DNA of 64,000 nt from NCBI GenBank assembly GCA_033398695.1, contig CM065802.1, positions 82,074,096 to 82,138,095 on the forward strand, given 5' to 3'. Position numbers and translations under genes: made by a program. The notes under the pieces are model-generated. The model was given only the letters and a program-made list of their open reading frames with translations, had not been told where the DNA came from and did not search any database. This document shows, piece after piece, positions 21,965 to 34,582 of this stretch. Each line of letters begins with the position of its first letter. Positions within the stretch are counted from its first letter, which is position 1. The stretch comes from Orobanche coerulescens. Its lineage: Eukaryota > Streptophyta > Magnoliopsida > Lamiales > Orobanchaceae.

Positions 21965-23098
21965 ATGTTGAGAGGCCGTGGTGGACGTGGCGGACTTGGA
22001 TGCGGCAGAGGCCGTGGTCGTGGTGCCGCTAACGAGTCTGGCACCCCTTCTAATGATGCATCTAATTCGGCATCCCATACGGAGCCGAACACCGCTTCTC
22101 TGAACCCAAGCGGTAAGCCTGATCCTACTGTAAGTCAAGAACCATCGGCTGACTCTAATGTGAATGCCAGCATAGCTGCTATACTCCAGCAGGTGGCAGC
22201 ACAGTTAGTTAAGTTGAATGAGTCTGGGCATCATGATCAACCGACAGATGAGAGTAAATGGCTTCAGGGAGTGATGAAAATGCAACCTCCTCATTTTATC
22301 AAAAGGCGTCGATACGTTGGGTGGGAAGGGTGGTTGTTTGGGGCCAAGGTGATTTTTGACGCCGTTGCGTGCCCCGAAGAGAGACGGGTCCCTATTATGC
22401 AGTATTTCCTTAACAAGGAGGCTGCGGATTGGTGGGAAGCCGTGAGGCCTACGAATCGTGTGGCCACTTGGGCCGAGTTTAAAGCTGCGATAGAGGAAGA
22501 GTATTGTCCTTGGCCTATTAAAGAAAAACAAATTGCAGATTTCTTTACGGCAACACCACAATATGTGACTATCACCGAGGCCATTGTCACATATAACCAG
22601 CAACTGAACCATGTTCGTGAGCAAGTAAGGACTGAAGCGGATAAAATCCGTTACTTTGATTTGAGAATGAAGCCCAGGATTCGTGAGGCTATGGCGGGTT
22701 TCAGATGTGTTACTTTAAAGGAGTATCAGGATTGTGCTTTGGCCATCGAAATGGTCATTTCTGCGTCGAGGTCGGGTACCGAGATCAAGAAGCCGAAGAC
22801 GACTGGTGTCTTCTCAGGAAGTAAGAGTGGTGGATTTCATAAATCTCAAGCTTCTCATCCGCTATCGGGAAGTCTGTTCAGCAAGCCGGTAGTGCTCCGA
22901 GTTTACGACCGGGCCAGTCTTCTGCCTTTGGTAGAGGACAATGTTTCAATTGTAATCAAACAGGCCATCAGTGTCGAGAGTGTCCACTTCCTCCCATTAT
23001 TTGTTTCACATGTGGTCAGGCCGGTCATCGGGCGGCTCATTGCTAGGTTGCCACTAGAATTATTAAACAGCAAAGTTCGGCACCAACTCCGGGTGTGA
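21965..23098 (+). pseudogene. Chromovirus Gag, frameshifted
   Basis: Gag packages element RNA into virus-like particles in the cytoplasm. The frame opens with a Gly/Arg-rich RGRGGRGG stretch. A gag core follows at residues about 100-210 (PPHFIKRRRYVGWEGWLFGAKVIFD, then QYFLNKEAADWWEAV, here cited in part) and a helical part to about residue 270. Two CCHC zinc knuckles (CFNCNQTGHQCREC and CFTCGQAGHRAAHC) are encoded at about 22948-23044, but in another frame from the core. A frameshift near 22880 therefore separates them, and the last 70 residues of the open frame are spurious. A TAG directly follows the second knuckle. The start at 21965 is the first ATG after the primer site that leads into the core. 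The length fits Tekay-type gag. Confidence 0.88.
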
Positions 23099-23133
23099 AC
23101 CCGGGGACTACATCTAATCAGCCGCAATAGACT

Positions 23134-24393
23134 TTGGGACGTGGAAGAGGAAGGGGCCGGTTGGATCGTCAAGCTGCATCGACTGTGGGTTTGGTACAGC
23201 CAAGAGTGTACCAGATGAGACACGCGGATGACATAGAGGCTCCGGTAGCTGCAGGTATCACGCAAATACTTTCTCAACCGGTATCAGTATTATTTGATTC
23301 GGGAGCTACCCATTCGTTTATTGCCCTTGATTGTGTGAAATGTTTGGATCTTGGATGTTTGATTGAGTGCGAACCATTCGTAGTAAGTACTCCTAGTGGG
23401 GAGCGTTTGATTGGGAACCGAGAGATTAAAAATTGTCTTGTGTATATTGGAAGTCGAGATTGGCCTTCAGACCTTATTGTGGTAGATCTGAAAGGAGAGG
23501 ACTTAATTCTGGGAGATTATTGGTTGAATCGTCATGGTGCTATCATGAACTATCGAATGCAAACTATTTCTATAATAGCGGAAGATGGTGTCGAGCATAT
23601 TTTCTTGGGTCGTAAGCCGGGTAGTTCAGGAGGGGTGATTTACGCTGTTAGGGCGATAAAATTATTAAAACAAAACTGTATTTTTTATTGGTGTTACGCC
23701 ATGAGCACAAATGACAGTGAAGCCGATTTATTGTCGATTCCCGTTGTGAATGAATACCCAGATGTATTTCCGGATGATCTACCGGGATTACCTCCGTCTA
23801 GAGAGGTAGAGTTTCCTATTGATCTTGTGCCAAGCACCGCACCTGTCTCGCGAGCGCCGTATCATATGGCACCCTCCGAGATGTTAGAACTGAAGAAACA
23901 GTTGGGCGAGCTTCTAGATAAAGGGTATATTCGACCTAGTGCATCACCTTGGGGTGCACCGGTCCTCTTCGTTAAGAAGAAGGATGGATCGTTCCGTCTA
24001 TACATTGATTATCGGGAATTGAATAAGTTAACCATTAAGAACAAATATCCTTTGCCTCGGATAGATGATTTGTTCGACCAACTTCAGGGTGCCACAGTTT
24101 TCTCTAAAATTAACTTGCGATCGGGATATTACCAGCTGAGGATTCGGGATTCTGATATTCCGAAGACTGCTTTCCGTACTCGGTACGGCTATTACGAATT
24201 TATGGTTATGCCATTTGGTCTAACCTACGCTCCTATCGTGTTTATGCAGTTGATGAACAAAGTTTTCATTGACTATCTTAATAAATTTGTGGTCGTTTTC
24301 ATTAATGATATTCTTGTCTACTCCCGGAATGAGGAAGGTCATGCTGAACATCTTCGAGTGGTGTTGAACACTTTGAGAATGGAGAAACTTTAA
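23134..24393 (+). pseudogene. Chromovirus Pol: protease and reverse transcriptase
   Basis: Protease would mature the polyprotein, and reverse transcriptase copies RNA to DNA. The frame reads the protease motif [12 protein letters not shown] (about residue 52), a linker with [15 protein letters not shown], then the RT fingers and palm ([62 protein letters not shown]). Two catalytic aspartates are changed. FSKID is FSKIN (AAC at 24112-24114) and the YxDD box is FIND (AAT at 24304-24306), both GAY to AAY. The frame stops at TAA 24391-24393, and a second TAA lies ten bases on. This RT should be inactive even if translated. The upstream limit is the TAG at about 23128. Confidence 0.92.
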
Positions 24394-25197
24394 GCTAAGT
24401 TCTAAAAGTGCGAATTCGGGCTTAAGGAGGTGACATTCCTTGGTCATGTAATTTTGGTTGATGGAGTTCGGGTGGATCCCCAAAAGATAGCGGCCATTGT
24501 TGAGTGGGAACCACCTAGGAGTGTGAAGGAGACCCGAAGTTTTCTAGGGCTTGCCGGATATTATCGCAGATTCGTCGAGGGATTTTCAAAAATCGCTCGA
24601 CCACTTACTCAATTACTCCAGAAATCTCAGAAGTTCGAGTGGACTGATGAGAGGCAAAACAGCTTTGATGAACTTAAACGACGATTAACTTCGGCGCCCG
24701 TGTTATCGTTACCTCAGGGCACCGATGATTTCGAAGTGTATAGTGATGCTTCCGGACTTGGATTGGGTTGTGTTTTGATGCAAAGAGGTAGAGTAATTTC
24801 ATATACGTCCCGACAATTGAAACCATATGAAATAAATTACCCTACACATGATTTAGAGTTATCGGCGGTGGTTTTCGCGCTAAAGATTTGGAGGCACTAC
24901 CTTTATGGCTCTTCGTGTAAAATTTACACGGAGCACAAAAGCTTAAAATATATATTTAGCCAGAAGGAGCTAAATATGAGACAACGTCGATGGTTAGAGC
25001 TGATTAAGGATTACAATCTTGAGATATTATATCATCCAGGAAAAGCTAATGTGGTAGCGGACGCATTAAGTCGGAAACCCGTAGCCCTCCAAATGCTGAG
25101 TATGCTTACATCTCAACACGAGATCCGTCAAGACATAATTAGGCAAGATATAGAGATTTGGCTTCAGAAAGCTCAAGGCCAATTATGTACTTTGTAA
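24394..25197 (+). pseudogene. Chromovirus Pol: RT thumb and RNase H
   Basis: The segment continues RT after the stops at 24391 and 24403. It has [18 protein letters not shown], the connection motif [20 protein letters not shown], and RNase H with [21 protein letters not shown] and YTEHKSL. The usual RNase H Asp in YTDHKS is Glu here, while the truncated left copy has YTDNKS. The [15 protein letters not shown] linker to integrase follows. RNase H would remove the RNA template strand. A TAA at 25195-25197 ends it, where the left copy still has GAA (18499), so the stop is specific to this copy. Confidence 0.9.
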
Positions 25198-26623
25198 ATC
25201 ACGTCGTCTTTGGTCAATGAAATCAAGTCGAAGCAATTTGAGGATCCGTTACAAGTCCAGCTAAGAAAGGATGTGATGAGAGGAAAAACTCTCGGATTTA
25301 TGATTCAGGAAGAAGGTATTTTAAGATTTAGAGGTAGACTTTGTATACCTGCAGACGTTGAGCTTAAGCAGACCATATTGAGGGAAGCGCACACTACACC
25401 GTACAAGCAAAATGTATAAGGACATGAAGAATAACTATTGGTGGAGCAATATGAAAAATGATGTTTAAGAGTTCGTGTCGAAATGCTTGACGTGTCAGCA
25501 GGTCAAGATTGAACATCAACGACCAGTGGGGTTGCTTAAATCGCTACCAATCCCAGAATGGAAATGAGAGGATATAACGATGGATTTTGTTACCAATATG
25601 CCGAGGACACGAACGGGGATGAACATGATTTGGGTTATTGTCGATCAACTAACCAAGTCATCTCACTTTATGGGAATTAAGGATAATTGGGGACCCGAGA
25701 AATTAGCTCGTGTATTCATCGCAGAAATTGTGAGGTTACACGGGACTCCTAAGAGCATTATTTCCGATTGAGATGGTAGATTTGTGTCGCACTTATGGCA
25801 ATCCATTCACCGATCTTTAGGGACGGAATTGAGGCTCAGTACATCGTACCATCCTCAGACTGATGGGCAGTCTGAACGGACAATTCAGACCCTTGAGGAC
25901 CTGCTGCGAGCATGTGCCTTAAGTTGGAAACATGACTGGGAATCGCACTTGCCACTAATCGAATTTGCCTACAATAATAGCTGGCATGCGTCGATTAAGA
26001 TGGCACCGTTTGAGGCTCTATATGGACGGAAATGTAAGTCACCATTATGTTGGGATGATTCCTTTGAACTGATTGGGACGGAGCCGGATATGTTAGTGGA
26101 GACCCGGGAAAAGATTTCTTTGATTCGCGATAGGCTTTTGGCGGCCCAAAGCCGACAGAAGTCATATGCCGATAATCGACATCGACCGTTAGAGTTCGAA
26201 GTCGGCGATCATGTGTTGATAAAAGTATCGCCAACCCGTGGAGTTTATCGCTTTGGGAAGAAAGGTAAACTCAGTTCGATATATATTGGGCCATTCGAGA
26301 TTATAGAACGAATTGGTGAACTTGCTTACCGCGTGGGCCTTCCGCCTTCACTAAGTCATGTGCATAATGTATTTCATGTTTCCCAGTTGAGGAAATACGT
26401 ACCAGACCCTAAGCATATCATTAATTTTGGAGAGATTGAATTGAATTCCAATATCACCTTTGAGGAAAAACCAATCCAGATTTTCGAGCATCGAGTAAAA
26501 CAACTTAAGCGTAAAGTTATCCCTTTAGTCAAAGTACAATGGTCGAGACATGGATCAAAAGAAGCCACGTGGGATACAGAAGAGCATAGGAAGTCTAGAT
26601 ACCCCGAGTTATTCACTTTGTAA
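25198..26623 (+). pseudogene. Chromovirus Pol: integrase with C-terminal chromodomain-like segment
   Basis: Integrase would join the DNA copy to host chromatin. The zinc finger is damaged: the His pair is lost by a short deletion and frameshift at about 25400-25415, while CLTCQQVK remains. The core keeps TMDFVTNMP (first Asp), KSIISD (second Asp) and DGQSERTIQTLEDLLRACAL (Glu). A TGA (25769-25771) follows the second Asp, where the left copy has CGA (18721-18723). The C-terminal part has GDHVLIKVSPTRGVYRFGKKGKL (GPY-like module, GPFEIIERIG) and a chromodomain-like end VPLVKVQWSRHGSKEATW-type before RYPELFTL and TAA at 26621-26623. This end is typical of plant Tekay/Del chromoviruses. Other stops lie at 25417, 25466 and 25566. 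Confidence 0.9.
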
Positions 26624-26658
26624 GTTTCGGGACGAAACTTATTCTTAGGTGGAGAGAA
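26622..26658 (+). promoter_or_regulatory. Stem-loop and polypurine tract of the chromovirus
   Basis: The hairpin AAGTTTCGGGACGAAACTT (26622-26640) overlaps the pol stop codon and is followed by AGGTGGAGAGAA up to the right LTR. The tract primes plus-strand DNA. The hairpin's role is not known to me, but a GGACGAAA hairpin at this place is common in plant chromoviruses. Confidence 0.85.
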
Positions 26659-28776
26659 TGTAATAATCGTACCTTTTAATGGTTATAATTATAAATTCAT
26701 AAACTTTATGGTTTGGTTTGTAATATTTCGAATATTGGTATCATGCGTTTGATTTTAGATTGAGCCTGTATGTTGTGTTTCTTGTTAGTATTCCGCTAAT
26801 ATTCGTTGTCGGTGTGTCGTATTATTTGTATCGCTTCCGCAACCTAAGGCTAACGTGCGCTAAGTTATCCGAGTAACGTACGCAATAGAGGTCGTAGGCT
26901 AGCGCACGCTACCGCCGGAAGGATAGCGCACGCTAACCGGCAGCATGGGACAGTCCAGAGGGCACTGTACTGGGACAAGGATTGAGCTAGCGCATGCTAA
27001 GGAAACTTAGTAGCGCGCGCTAGGGGAACAGGTAGCGCACGCCACTGTCGGGTGATAACGCACGCTAAGCGGCCCGGACAGTAAGGACAGTGAGGTCTGG
27101 ACTTTGGCCAGACCAACAGGTAACGTGCGCTAAGACGGTCGTTGTGTGCGCTAACTCGTCGGTCGTAGCGCACGCTAGTCGGTCATAGCGCATGCTACCA
27201 GGATAGACAGAAGGGTTTCTGAACAGGGCAGAAAGGTTCTGGACTTGGACTGGACACCAGGTAGCGCACGCTAAGGCGGCAGCTGCGCGCGCTAACGTGG
27301 CGGTACAGCACACGCTAACTCGATTGAGTAGCGCACGCCGTCGAATGTAGTGCCCACCAGCTCGGCTGGGCAGAAGGGTCTGGGCTGCAGGCCTAGGCCG
27401 ATAGTGCACGCTATTCGGTAAGCGTTAGCGTGCGCTATGACGCACATATATAAATACTTGTGTTGCGGTCAACACTTGTCATTTTTACCATCTTCTTTCT
27501 TCTTCTCCGGATTTCTAGACATCTCAAGAGCTGTGTAGGCGAGGTTTTCGATGGAGCACGGTTGAAACTCAGATCTTTCCAACTTCAAGTAAAGATCTAT
27601 CAATCCTATATCATCTTCACCAAGGAATCGAAGTAATCCTTTCGTAGAACCCTAACTTTGGGGAAGTTTGGGGGTTTTGGGGATCCCGTTTCTCTAACTG
27701 TTTTAGCTCCAAATTTATGATGGATTATAGATGGAAATAGTTGCATACGTATGATGTCATGATTTCCTCAAGGTTTTGTGGATTGATTCCAAATCTTCTT
27801 TTGTAAATCGAACAAAACTCGTTATGACCTCGTAGTGCTCGATGAAATGGTCCTAAGGGTAGAACTTAGGATAGATCTTAGTGTTTCCAACAAATTGTAA
27901 ATGATTGAGCCTCGATGTTTGTTAGGAGCGAGATTTGGAAGATAGTTCGGACTGTAGCCTTGTTCGTTGTTATTCCCTTGAGAGTAAGAAAGTCCAGGCA
28001 AGTACTTTATTGCATTAGTTTATGGCATGCATTTTTGTGATAGTTTAGTTATTGATGAGAGTTGAAAGGTTGTTCTCGGGTACTCTCACTCGGGGATTGA
28101 CTCGATGGGGTCACACGGGGACTTGGTGGCTTAGCGGCTGGACCGGGTCACGAGAGATACTTTGAGTGGACATCTTCACCTGGGGTTGCTCGATGGGGCA
28201 CACAGGGACTTGGTGGCTTGAGGGCTGGACCGGGTCGCGAGGATCGTCGGAGTGTTTTTACTGATGATCGATACTGATATTCCGGTATATCGCGAATTGA
28301 ACTGTTTTGGATTTTGAAATAATTTGGAAATGCCTGTGGATTAAAATATTGTAATACTGTACTTGCACTAGTGGTTGTGGCTAACCCCTCGTTGGGGTGG
28401 AATGTTTTGTACATTTTAGGTAATCTCGAGGGACAGGAGCCCACATGTGGTGCACACGGAGTTGACTAGCGCACTGGATGTTAGAGAGCTCGTATCAGTC
28501 GTTGTATTTGTGATGTTTGAGTCGGTTTTATATACTATGTTATTGTTGGTTTTGAGTTGTACTTTATCGTGTAATGTTTGCGTTCAGTGATTGATGTTGA
28601 ACTATACTATTTTGGCCGCGGCCGAGGCCTAACTCGTGTTTTGTATCTTGTGTTGGACTATTATGTCGTGGTTATTATGTATTGGATTGTGGTTTAATCC
28701 TGTGTGTCGTCATCCTGGCGGGACCTTTGTGTGTCCTGCGGCGTGTAATAACCCAAAGTGAAATTGGGGTATTACA
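26659..28776 (+). mobile_element. Chromovirus LTR, right
   Basis: A 2118-bp LTR matching 19610-21723 over its full length with scattered substitutions, many of them C/T or G/A at CG. It ends GGGGTATTACA, one change from the left LTR, and abuts the 3' end of the LINE. It carries its own array (26851-27437) and TATA box (27447-27456). Confidence 0.94.
26851..27437 (+). repeat. Inverted-repeat array in right chromovirus LTR
   Basis: This has the same number and spacing of sites as the left LTR. Individual sites differ between the two LTRs. For example, CATGCTA versus CACGCTA exchanges occur in both directions, so each LTR has lost some CG dinucleotides independently. Confidence 0.92.
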
Positions 28777-29882
28777 ATTTGGGGTCGGCTAACATGAATC
28801 AAACTTTGAAACCGTCAATGATCATTACATAAATAACATAAAAGGAGAAAAAGAGGGAAAAAAGTAGAGAAAAAAGTAGAGAAAAGGGCAAATAAAAAAA
28901 GAGAATGAATGTTTAAAAAAATGAAAAATCCTGAAAAATAAATTAACAGATAACATGGAATAAAAGAAAATAGAAATAAAAATACATAAAAAAAATTGAA
29001 TCAGATTCCATCCACCATCCATATTCTTTCCCGCCACATTTGCCTATCTATCGCCATACTTTCTCCAATTCCAAGAAACTGCATATCATTTTCAATCATC
29101 TTTATCCAAGTTTTCTTGGGTCTTCCTCTACCTTTCACAACATTACTTATTCCCCAACTTTCTAGCCTCCCCACTGGGGCATCAACAGGTCTTCTTCTCA
29201 CATGACCAAACCATCATAATCGATTCTCCATCATCCTGTCTTCTATATCCGCAACTCTTACCTTCTCTCTAATCTCGTCATTTATGAGCCGATCCTTTTT
29301 TATATGACCACACATCCATCGTAGCATACGCATCTCCGCCACATTCATCTTTTGAACGTGACACTATTTTAAAGCCCAACACTCGGAGCCATATAACAGC
29401 GCAAGCCTAATTGCCGTGCGGTAAAATTTACCCTTTAATCTATGAGGCATGTCAGGATCACATAAAACCCCTGTGGCACTCTTCCACTTCAACCACCCGG
29501 CCTTTATTCTGTGAGCCCATCATCATCTAGCTCTCCATCCTTTTGGATAATAGATCCAATATACCAAAAGAAAGTGGATCCATGAACAAATTTCCCATCA
29601 AATGTGATCATCCCCGCCTCTCTATCACTGTTTTCGCTAAATCTACACTCCATATATTTAGCCTTACTTCTGCTCAGCCTAAAGCCTCGAGCTTCCAAAG
29701 TATCCCTCCAAAGTTCTAATTTCTGTTGCACTCCAACCTTCATTTCATCAATCAACACAATATCATCTGCGAACATCATACACCACGGAACGTCATTTTG
29801 AATTTCTCTTGTCAATTCATCCATGACTATGGCAAAGAGAAAAGGACTAAGAGCAGATCCTTGAATTCATCATGTACATTTA
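28777..29882 (-). mobile_element. 5'-truncated RTE-like LINE
   Basis: On the minus strand, 29882-29504 encodes the reverse transcriptase palm (QGSALSPFLFAIVMDELT, then MMFADDIVLID with the catalytic Asp pair). 29201-29001 encodes a C-terminal segment with GRGRPKKTWIKMIENDM, a motif seen near the end of plant RTE-clade LINE proteins. Its 3' untranslated part (29000-28777) is strongly pyrimidine-rich and ends in GTTAGCCGACCCCAAAT, the RTE-type tail. The frame breaks between the two parts (about 29500 and 29400-29200). No endonuclease is present. The element is typical of incomplete reverse transcription. Confidence 0.88.
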
Positions 29883-30080
29883 TCCAAAAATGATTCCCAT
29901 CCCTTAAATCTGACCGTTCACTATAACTTAGCCTCTCTGCACACTATAAAAGAGCCAGTATTCTGATCAAGAGACTCTACGCTTTCTGCAAATTAAATGA
30001 GCTTACAACATACAACCTAAATACTTAAAAAATTTTCTGCAAAGTTTTACTTCCTACTTTTCATCTATCTTTCTGCAAAA
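29883..30080 (+). mobile_element. Spacer upstream of element X ORF3
   Basis: Non-coding sequence joins the LINE to the ORF3 start at 30081. A TATA-like CTATAAAAG (29944-29952) and a CT-rich stretch (30048-30073) precede the ATG, so an internal promoter or splice acceptor is possible. Neither can be decided here. Confidence 0.45.
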
Positions 30081-30961
30081 ATGAATTCTTCAAAAACTTC
30101 ATCTTTATCCTTGAAAAAGAAGGAAACTATCATCAATGGAGAATATTTGTTCGCTCTATGTTCCAAGAGCCTATAATTTATGAGAACAAAGACATGGCTG
30201 GGATGAATCTGGTGATTTCCTGTGTCAAACAACGAGGGCTCTACAGACTGGGTAGCCTTCACCCAGAAAATTACGACGAACAGGTTGCCGAAGAGTTCTA
30301 CTTTGACATAGTGTTTAATATGCGTCGGGATAGAAGGGTGATCCAATCTCTGAAATCGTGAGCACAGTGCAGGAGAAGGAGATCTCCATTAATATGGATC
30401 TTCCTGAAAAGATGTATAAATTGCCATCTGACGGCCTGACACTGGAGGAACTCGTAAACTTCAGGCCTGATAGTACGCTTGAAGCATACTAGAAGCTATT
30501 CACCAGGAACTCTAATGCCTCAGACATCCATACCTCATGCTATAAGAAGAGTTTCACTCTCTTCTACTTCTATTTGCATGAGTTCTGTTGTTGGGTCGTG
30601 GAGAATAGAACCGGAGCTTTTGAAATATGCACGAACTTAAGGTTCAGAATGATGGTTGCCATCATGAGTGGAGAGAAGGTAAACTAGTGTCAGGTGATCA
30701 TGAAGTGCCTACAGGAGGAGGCTACCAAGCCAGAAATGGCAAGGAAGCCCTTCGGCCTAATGCTGAATCACATCTTGACTAGCTGTGGCATCCAGCAATA
30801 ACCTGCGACCAAGAAGATTTTAGATGGGAAGTTTTTGGGTGGCACTAAACCCACCCTGTATAACAAAGCCATGCCAATTGCCAACAGGCCCAATATTTAA
30901 GGCAGAAGACCAAGGGGTCTTCTAAGTCAGAAGTGGTTCCTACATCACCTCAACCGACTAT

Positions 30962-31203
30962 AGCGGTCACTGAGGCAGTTCCGCCCACTGTATCTGCTCC
31001 CGTAGTAGTCCACCCATATGAAACCACTCTTATGGAAGAACCGCTGGCTGCTCCTACAATAGATCGTGAGCCAATTGCGGTTAGCGGTCACTGAGGCAGT
31101 TCCCCCCACTGTATCTGCTCCCGTAGTAGTCCACCCATATGAAACCACTCTTATGGAAGAACCACTGGCTGCTCCTACAATAGATCGTGAGCCAATTGCG
31201 GTT
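30962..31203 (+). repeat. Tandem duplication, 121 bp x 2, in X ORF3
   Basis: The segment starting AGCGGTCACTGAGGCAGTTC at 30962 recurs at 31083 with only a few differences (CCGCCC versus CCCCCC, CCGCTG versus CCACTG). A period of 121 is not a multiple of three, so the duplication shifts the frame of ORF3. Confidence 0.95.
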
Positions 31204-32696
31204 ATGACGGATGACTAGTTGTTTGAAAATCTAGAGGAAGACAGTGAGTTGGCTGCCCCTATGGAGCCGACATCCACCTCTCCTTATAGGGACCCTACCC
31301 CTGTGAGGAGCCCCCCTCCCAATAGGGCACCCCATACTGTCAGTTATCAATCTCCATAATAGGCTCCCATACCTGAAAAGAATCCCAACCGGGCACTAGA
31401 ACCCTCTAATGTTCGGAGTCCCTCCCTACAACATCAGCAATCATCAACCAAACAGTCCTCCAAGTCCATATATATGAAGCAATCGAACACTTCAAAATAT
31501 GGAAGAGCTACAAGGTCACCTCTTAAGACACCCTGTACAATTAGGAAGAATGGAAGGATGATGAGATGTTTGTGTTGGAGGTAACTGACACTCAGAACAT
31601 CGAAGTCCTGATTAGATGGGATGATCCCTTTTTGCCATGAGCTTATCACCAATATTTCGTCGAAAAGGAGAAGGTTATACTGAAAGGGAAGAGATCGTCC
31701 CAATAAGATACTCAAAGCTCAAGTCGCCACTCTGATCTAGACTCTAACGGGGACGATGACGTACTACAGGATGGGATGTGGATGAGCTGTGAAGAGGCCC
31801 GAGAAAAAGAATTCGCCAAGATACAGGCTGCCTAGGGCCAGGGGACATCCACGCACACTTTTGAGAAGCCCAAGTCCCCCACCCCTCAGAACAAAGTAGG
31901 ACAGTGTGAGAACATACATGAGGAATCAGTCCCTACGATAACTAAAGAAATTGTCGTATCTCCCACCAAGGAGGAATCAATCCCTCCGACCGAGGAATAT
32001 GCGACCCACACTGTCCGACAAGAGGATTCAGTCCCTCATAAGGAATAGGCATAATCTGAGAGTCAGCAGGAGGAATCAGTTCCTCATGTCCCACAGGCTA
32101 CAGACACCCAACAGAGGCAGGAGGAATCAGTCCGCTCTATCTCTTATCCCTACAGGTTTATCTTCTGAACTAGATGAGGACTTCTTACCTGATGACAACC
32201 CTAAAAATCCCAAATACAACATCATCATCTAACAGATAGGAGAGCCCTTAGACTCTAACATTCTCATCCACACCCCCCTCTGACCGAAGCCAGAATTAAA
32301 CAACTGCAATGCATCGATCGCAAAACCATCTTCATCTAGAATGCTGTCAAAGCACTGTACGATGTCGGTAAGGAACTCGAATGGATGCGAGGAACCGCAC
32401 TTGACGAATTCCATGGAATCGAGACAGCTGTACAGGAGGTTGAAAAGCCTTTGGACTTATGCCCAATGCCTTACGACAGACCATGAAATAGCTCCAACAG
32501 TACCAAGCGCGGATCCTCAAGTAGGAGCAAGAGAAGCTGCATATTTCAGAAGCTAAAATAATCGCCTACCTCGAGTACACCGGGTCTATACTCAATGTCC
32601 ATGATCAGAAGATTGACGACCTGACTACAATGGTCGCAAGTCTTATGTACTCGGTGAAAGATATTCAGAACAAGCAGGCTGAATCTTGTTAGGGTT

Positions 32697-34039
32697 ATAT
32701 ACTGCAAAGCATACTTTATACTTGTATTATCTTATTTCTCGACAACTATCTATGGGAATATTAACTACATATAATATGTTTTGCAAATTTATTCATGTTA
32801 TGGTTATGCAAATGAAATGTCTAATTATTTTATATTATAGATAATGTGGTGTATTGGCGTCACACGGAAGATCACATTATTGGTGCCTTATAAAATAATA
32901 TAATAGTTCACAACATATATAATTCTAGACAAAATATATGAAAGGTTGTAATGTATACTTGAGATTAGTTGGTCTTGACTATTAGCATGAATTAGCGTAT
33001 TTGCATATGTTGAACTAGATCGCAGTGACATAATGCCTTCTGTACTGACTATAAGAAGACCATAACTCTCAGATAATTATTGATTCTTAATTCTAAGTAT
33101 ATATTATTTAATTATTAATTTATAATATTTATTTCCTTGATTTATCATGGAAAGAGTCAAAGTAATTAACTCAATATGCTTCGTCTCTTGGGCAATAATA
33201 TTATTTGTATGACAATTATTATAACTAGAAATCTTGTCCCATCTCGTGCGGGTTGATGATGTCCCCTTGAGGGGCTCGATAATGATTATTATACTAAATC
33301 ATGCAGGTAGATTTAATTAATGGACATTCGATATCTTAAATTGAGATTTGGGTTGGAAGTGCAATATTAACTATTTAGTGGATTAAATTAATATTAGTGA
33401 ACTCAACCATATTAGGAAGGGCTTAATATGGAAAGTTGGGTTTCACTAGTAGTCTTAACCTTAATCCTCCTTAAGCTCTCTAGAGTAGTCCAAGCCTATA
33501 AATAGGACTTATATGGGGGGTTCGGCCGTGAGGCATATTCTGTGTGAGGGAGATTTCGATTTTTTCTTATTGTGTTTAACTGTAGATCTTGACTTGTGTC
33601 TTTGATTCTACAATTTAGATAACATATCAATTTTCTAAGAGTGTTTACATAATACTAGAAAAAGAAGAAAGATCGAGTGACTCAAAAGAATAACAAAGTT
33701 TCGACCGATCCCATTTGAAGTCCAAGCAAGATTCGATAGCCCGTTGCCCATACAACATCCCGATTAAGGCGAGATCATACTTCAGAAGATTTTGAGGAAG
33801 AGATCAAGATAGCAACCACTACGCTGCAAAAGGTAAATATCTTATGATCTTCGATCTAGATTAGGATATTGAATTTACCAACAAGTTTATTTAATAAATA
33901 ATAAATAATATTTAAATTGATTATTAATCTTAGTAGTTAATTAATTAGCATGCCTAAATAGGTTTTGTTCTCGTAGATGCGTAAAACGCTTTTATCAAAT
34001 TTTCCCCAACTTTGCTTCTGCTGCATTTTATTTCCAACA
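32697..34039 (+). mobile_element. Solo LTR, Copia-type, inside element X
   Basis: A 1343-bp LTR from TGTTAGGGTTAT to TATTTCCAACA with perfect AATCT duplications at 32692-32696 and 34040-34044. Removing it with one duplication restores the ORF3 reading AESMDILRDIHG, which matches the minus X copy. A TATA-like CTATAAATAGG (about 33497) is followed by a plausible leader, so plus is probably the sense strand. It has no internal sequence. Confidence 0.95.
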
Positions 34040-34582
34040 AATCTATGGATATTCTTCGGGATATTCATGGTAATAGTTTAATAATACCAAAAAGGGGGAA
34101 GAGACTCATGAAGTAAGGAGGAGATGGAGATTAGAGAGAGAAAGGGAGATGGAAGCGCTACTCGATGACAGTGTAGCAGCAACAATTGGGAGACTGGTAG
34201 GACCAGGGCTTGGCCATGGAGAAAAAGGATATAAGGTGATTGGTTCTCGTCCCGAGTTCTAAGATCCGAAATTCCTATGGAAGAATACAATCCAAAAGCC
34301 TGCTGAGATTCCCCTTCCAACAGACACACGTCCGATAACAAAGGAAGTGAAGGCATGTAGAAATAACAAACTGCTGAGATTCTTTTGTCTTCTCATCAGG
34401 GAGTCCACCATGTTCAATCAATTCAAGATGCTGGATGATGCTGTGAAGGAGTTCTGAAGGCTCCTGTCAGAAGGAAAGCTACCATTGCATCTTAAGTTGA
34501 AGTCAAGACACCTGAAGGGTGATTTGATAACTCACCAAAAGACTGGATTCTCGCTTATGATGTGACCCCAGAAGGAAGAAAT

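Larger units (their letters stand above)
30081..34582 (+). pseudogene. ORF3-like protein remnant of element X (plus copy)
   Basis: From the ATG at 30081 (MNSSKTSSLSLKKK) through short open pieces it reads PIIYENKDMAGMNLVISCVK and RGLYRLGSLHPENYDEQVAE (30158-30361). A Cys/Phe-rich middle with FTLFYFYLHEF follows (about 30560), then a Pro/Ser-rich variable part (31200-31400), EESVP repeats (31920-32130), and a coiled part with MDILRDIHG restored once the solo LTR at 32697-34039 is ignored. It ends with DDSVAATIGRLVGPGLGHGE and a basic C-terminal part up to the insertion of element Y at 34583. Many stops make it a pseudogene. The same order in the minus copy supports one ancestral protein, the post-pol ORF of a SIRE-like Copia element. 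Its role is not known. Confidence 0.65.
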
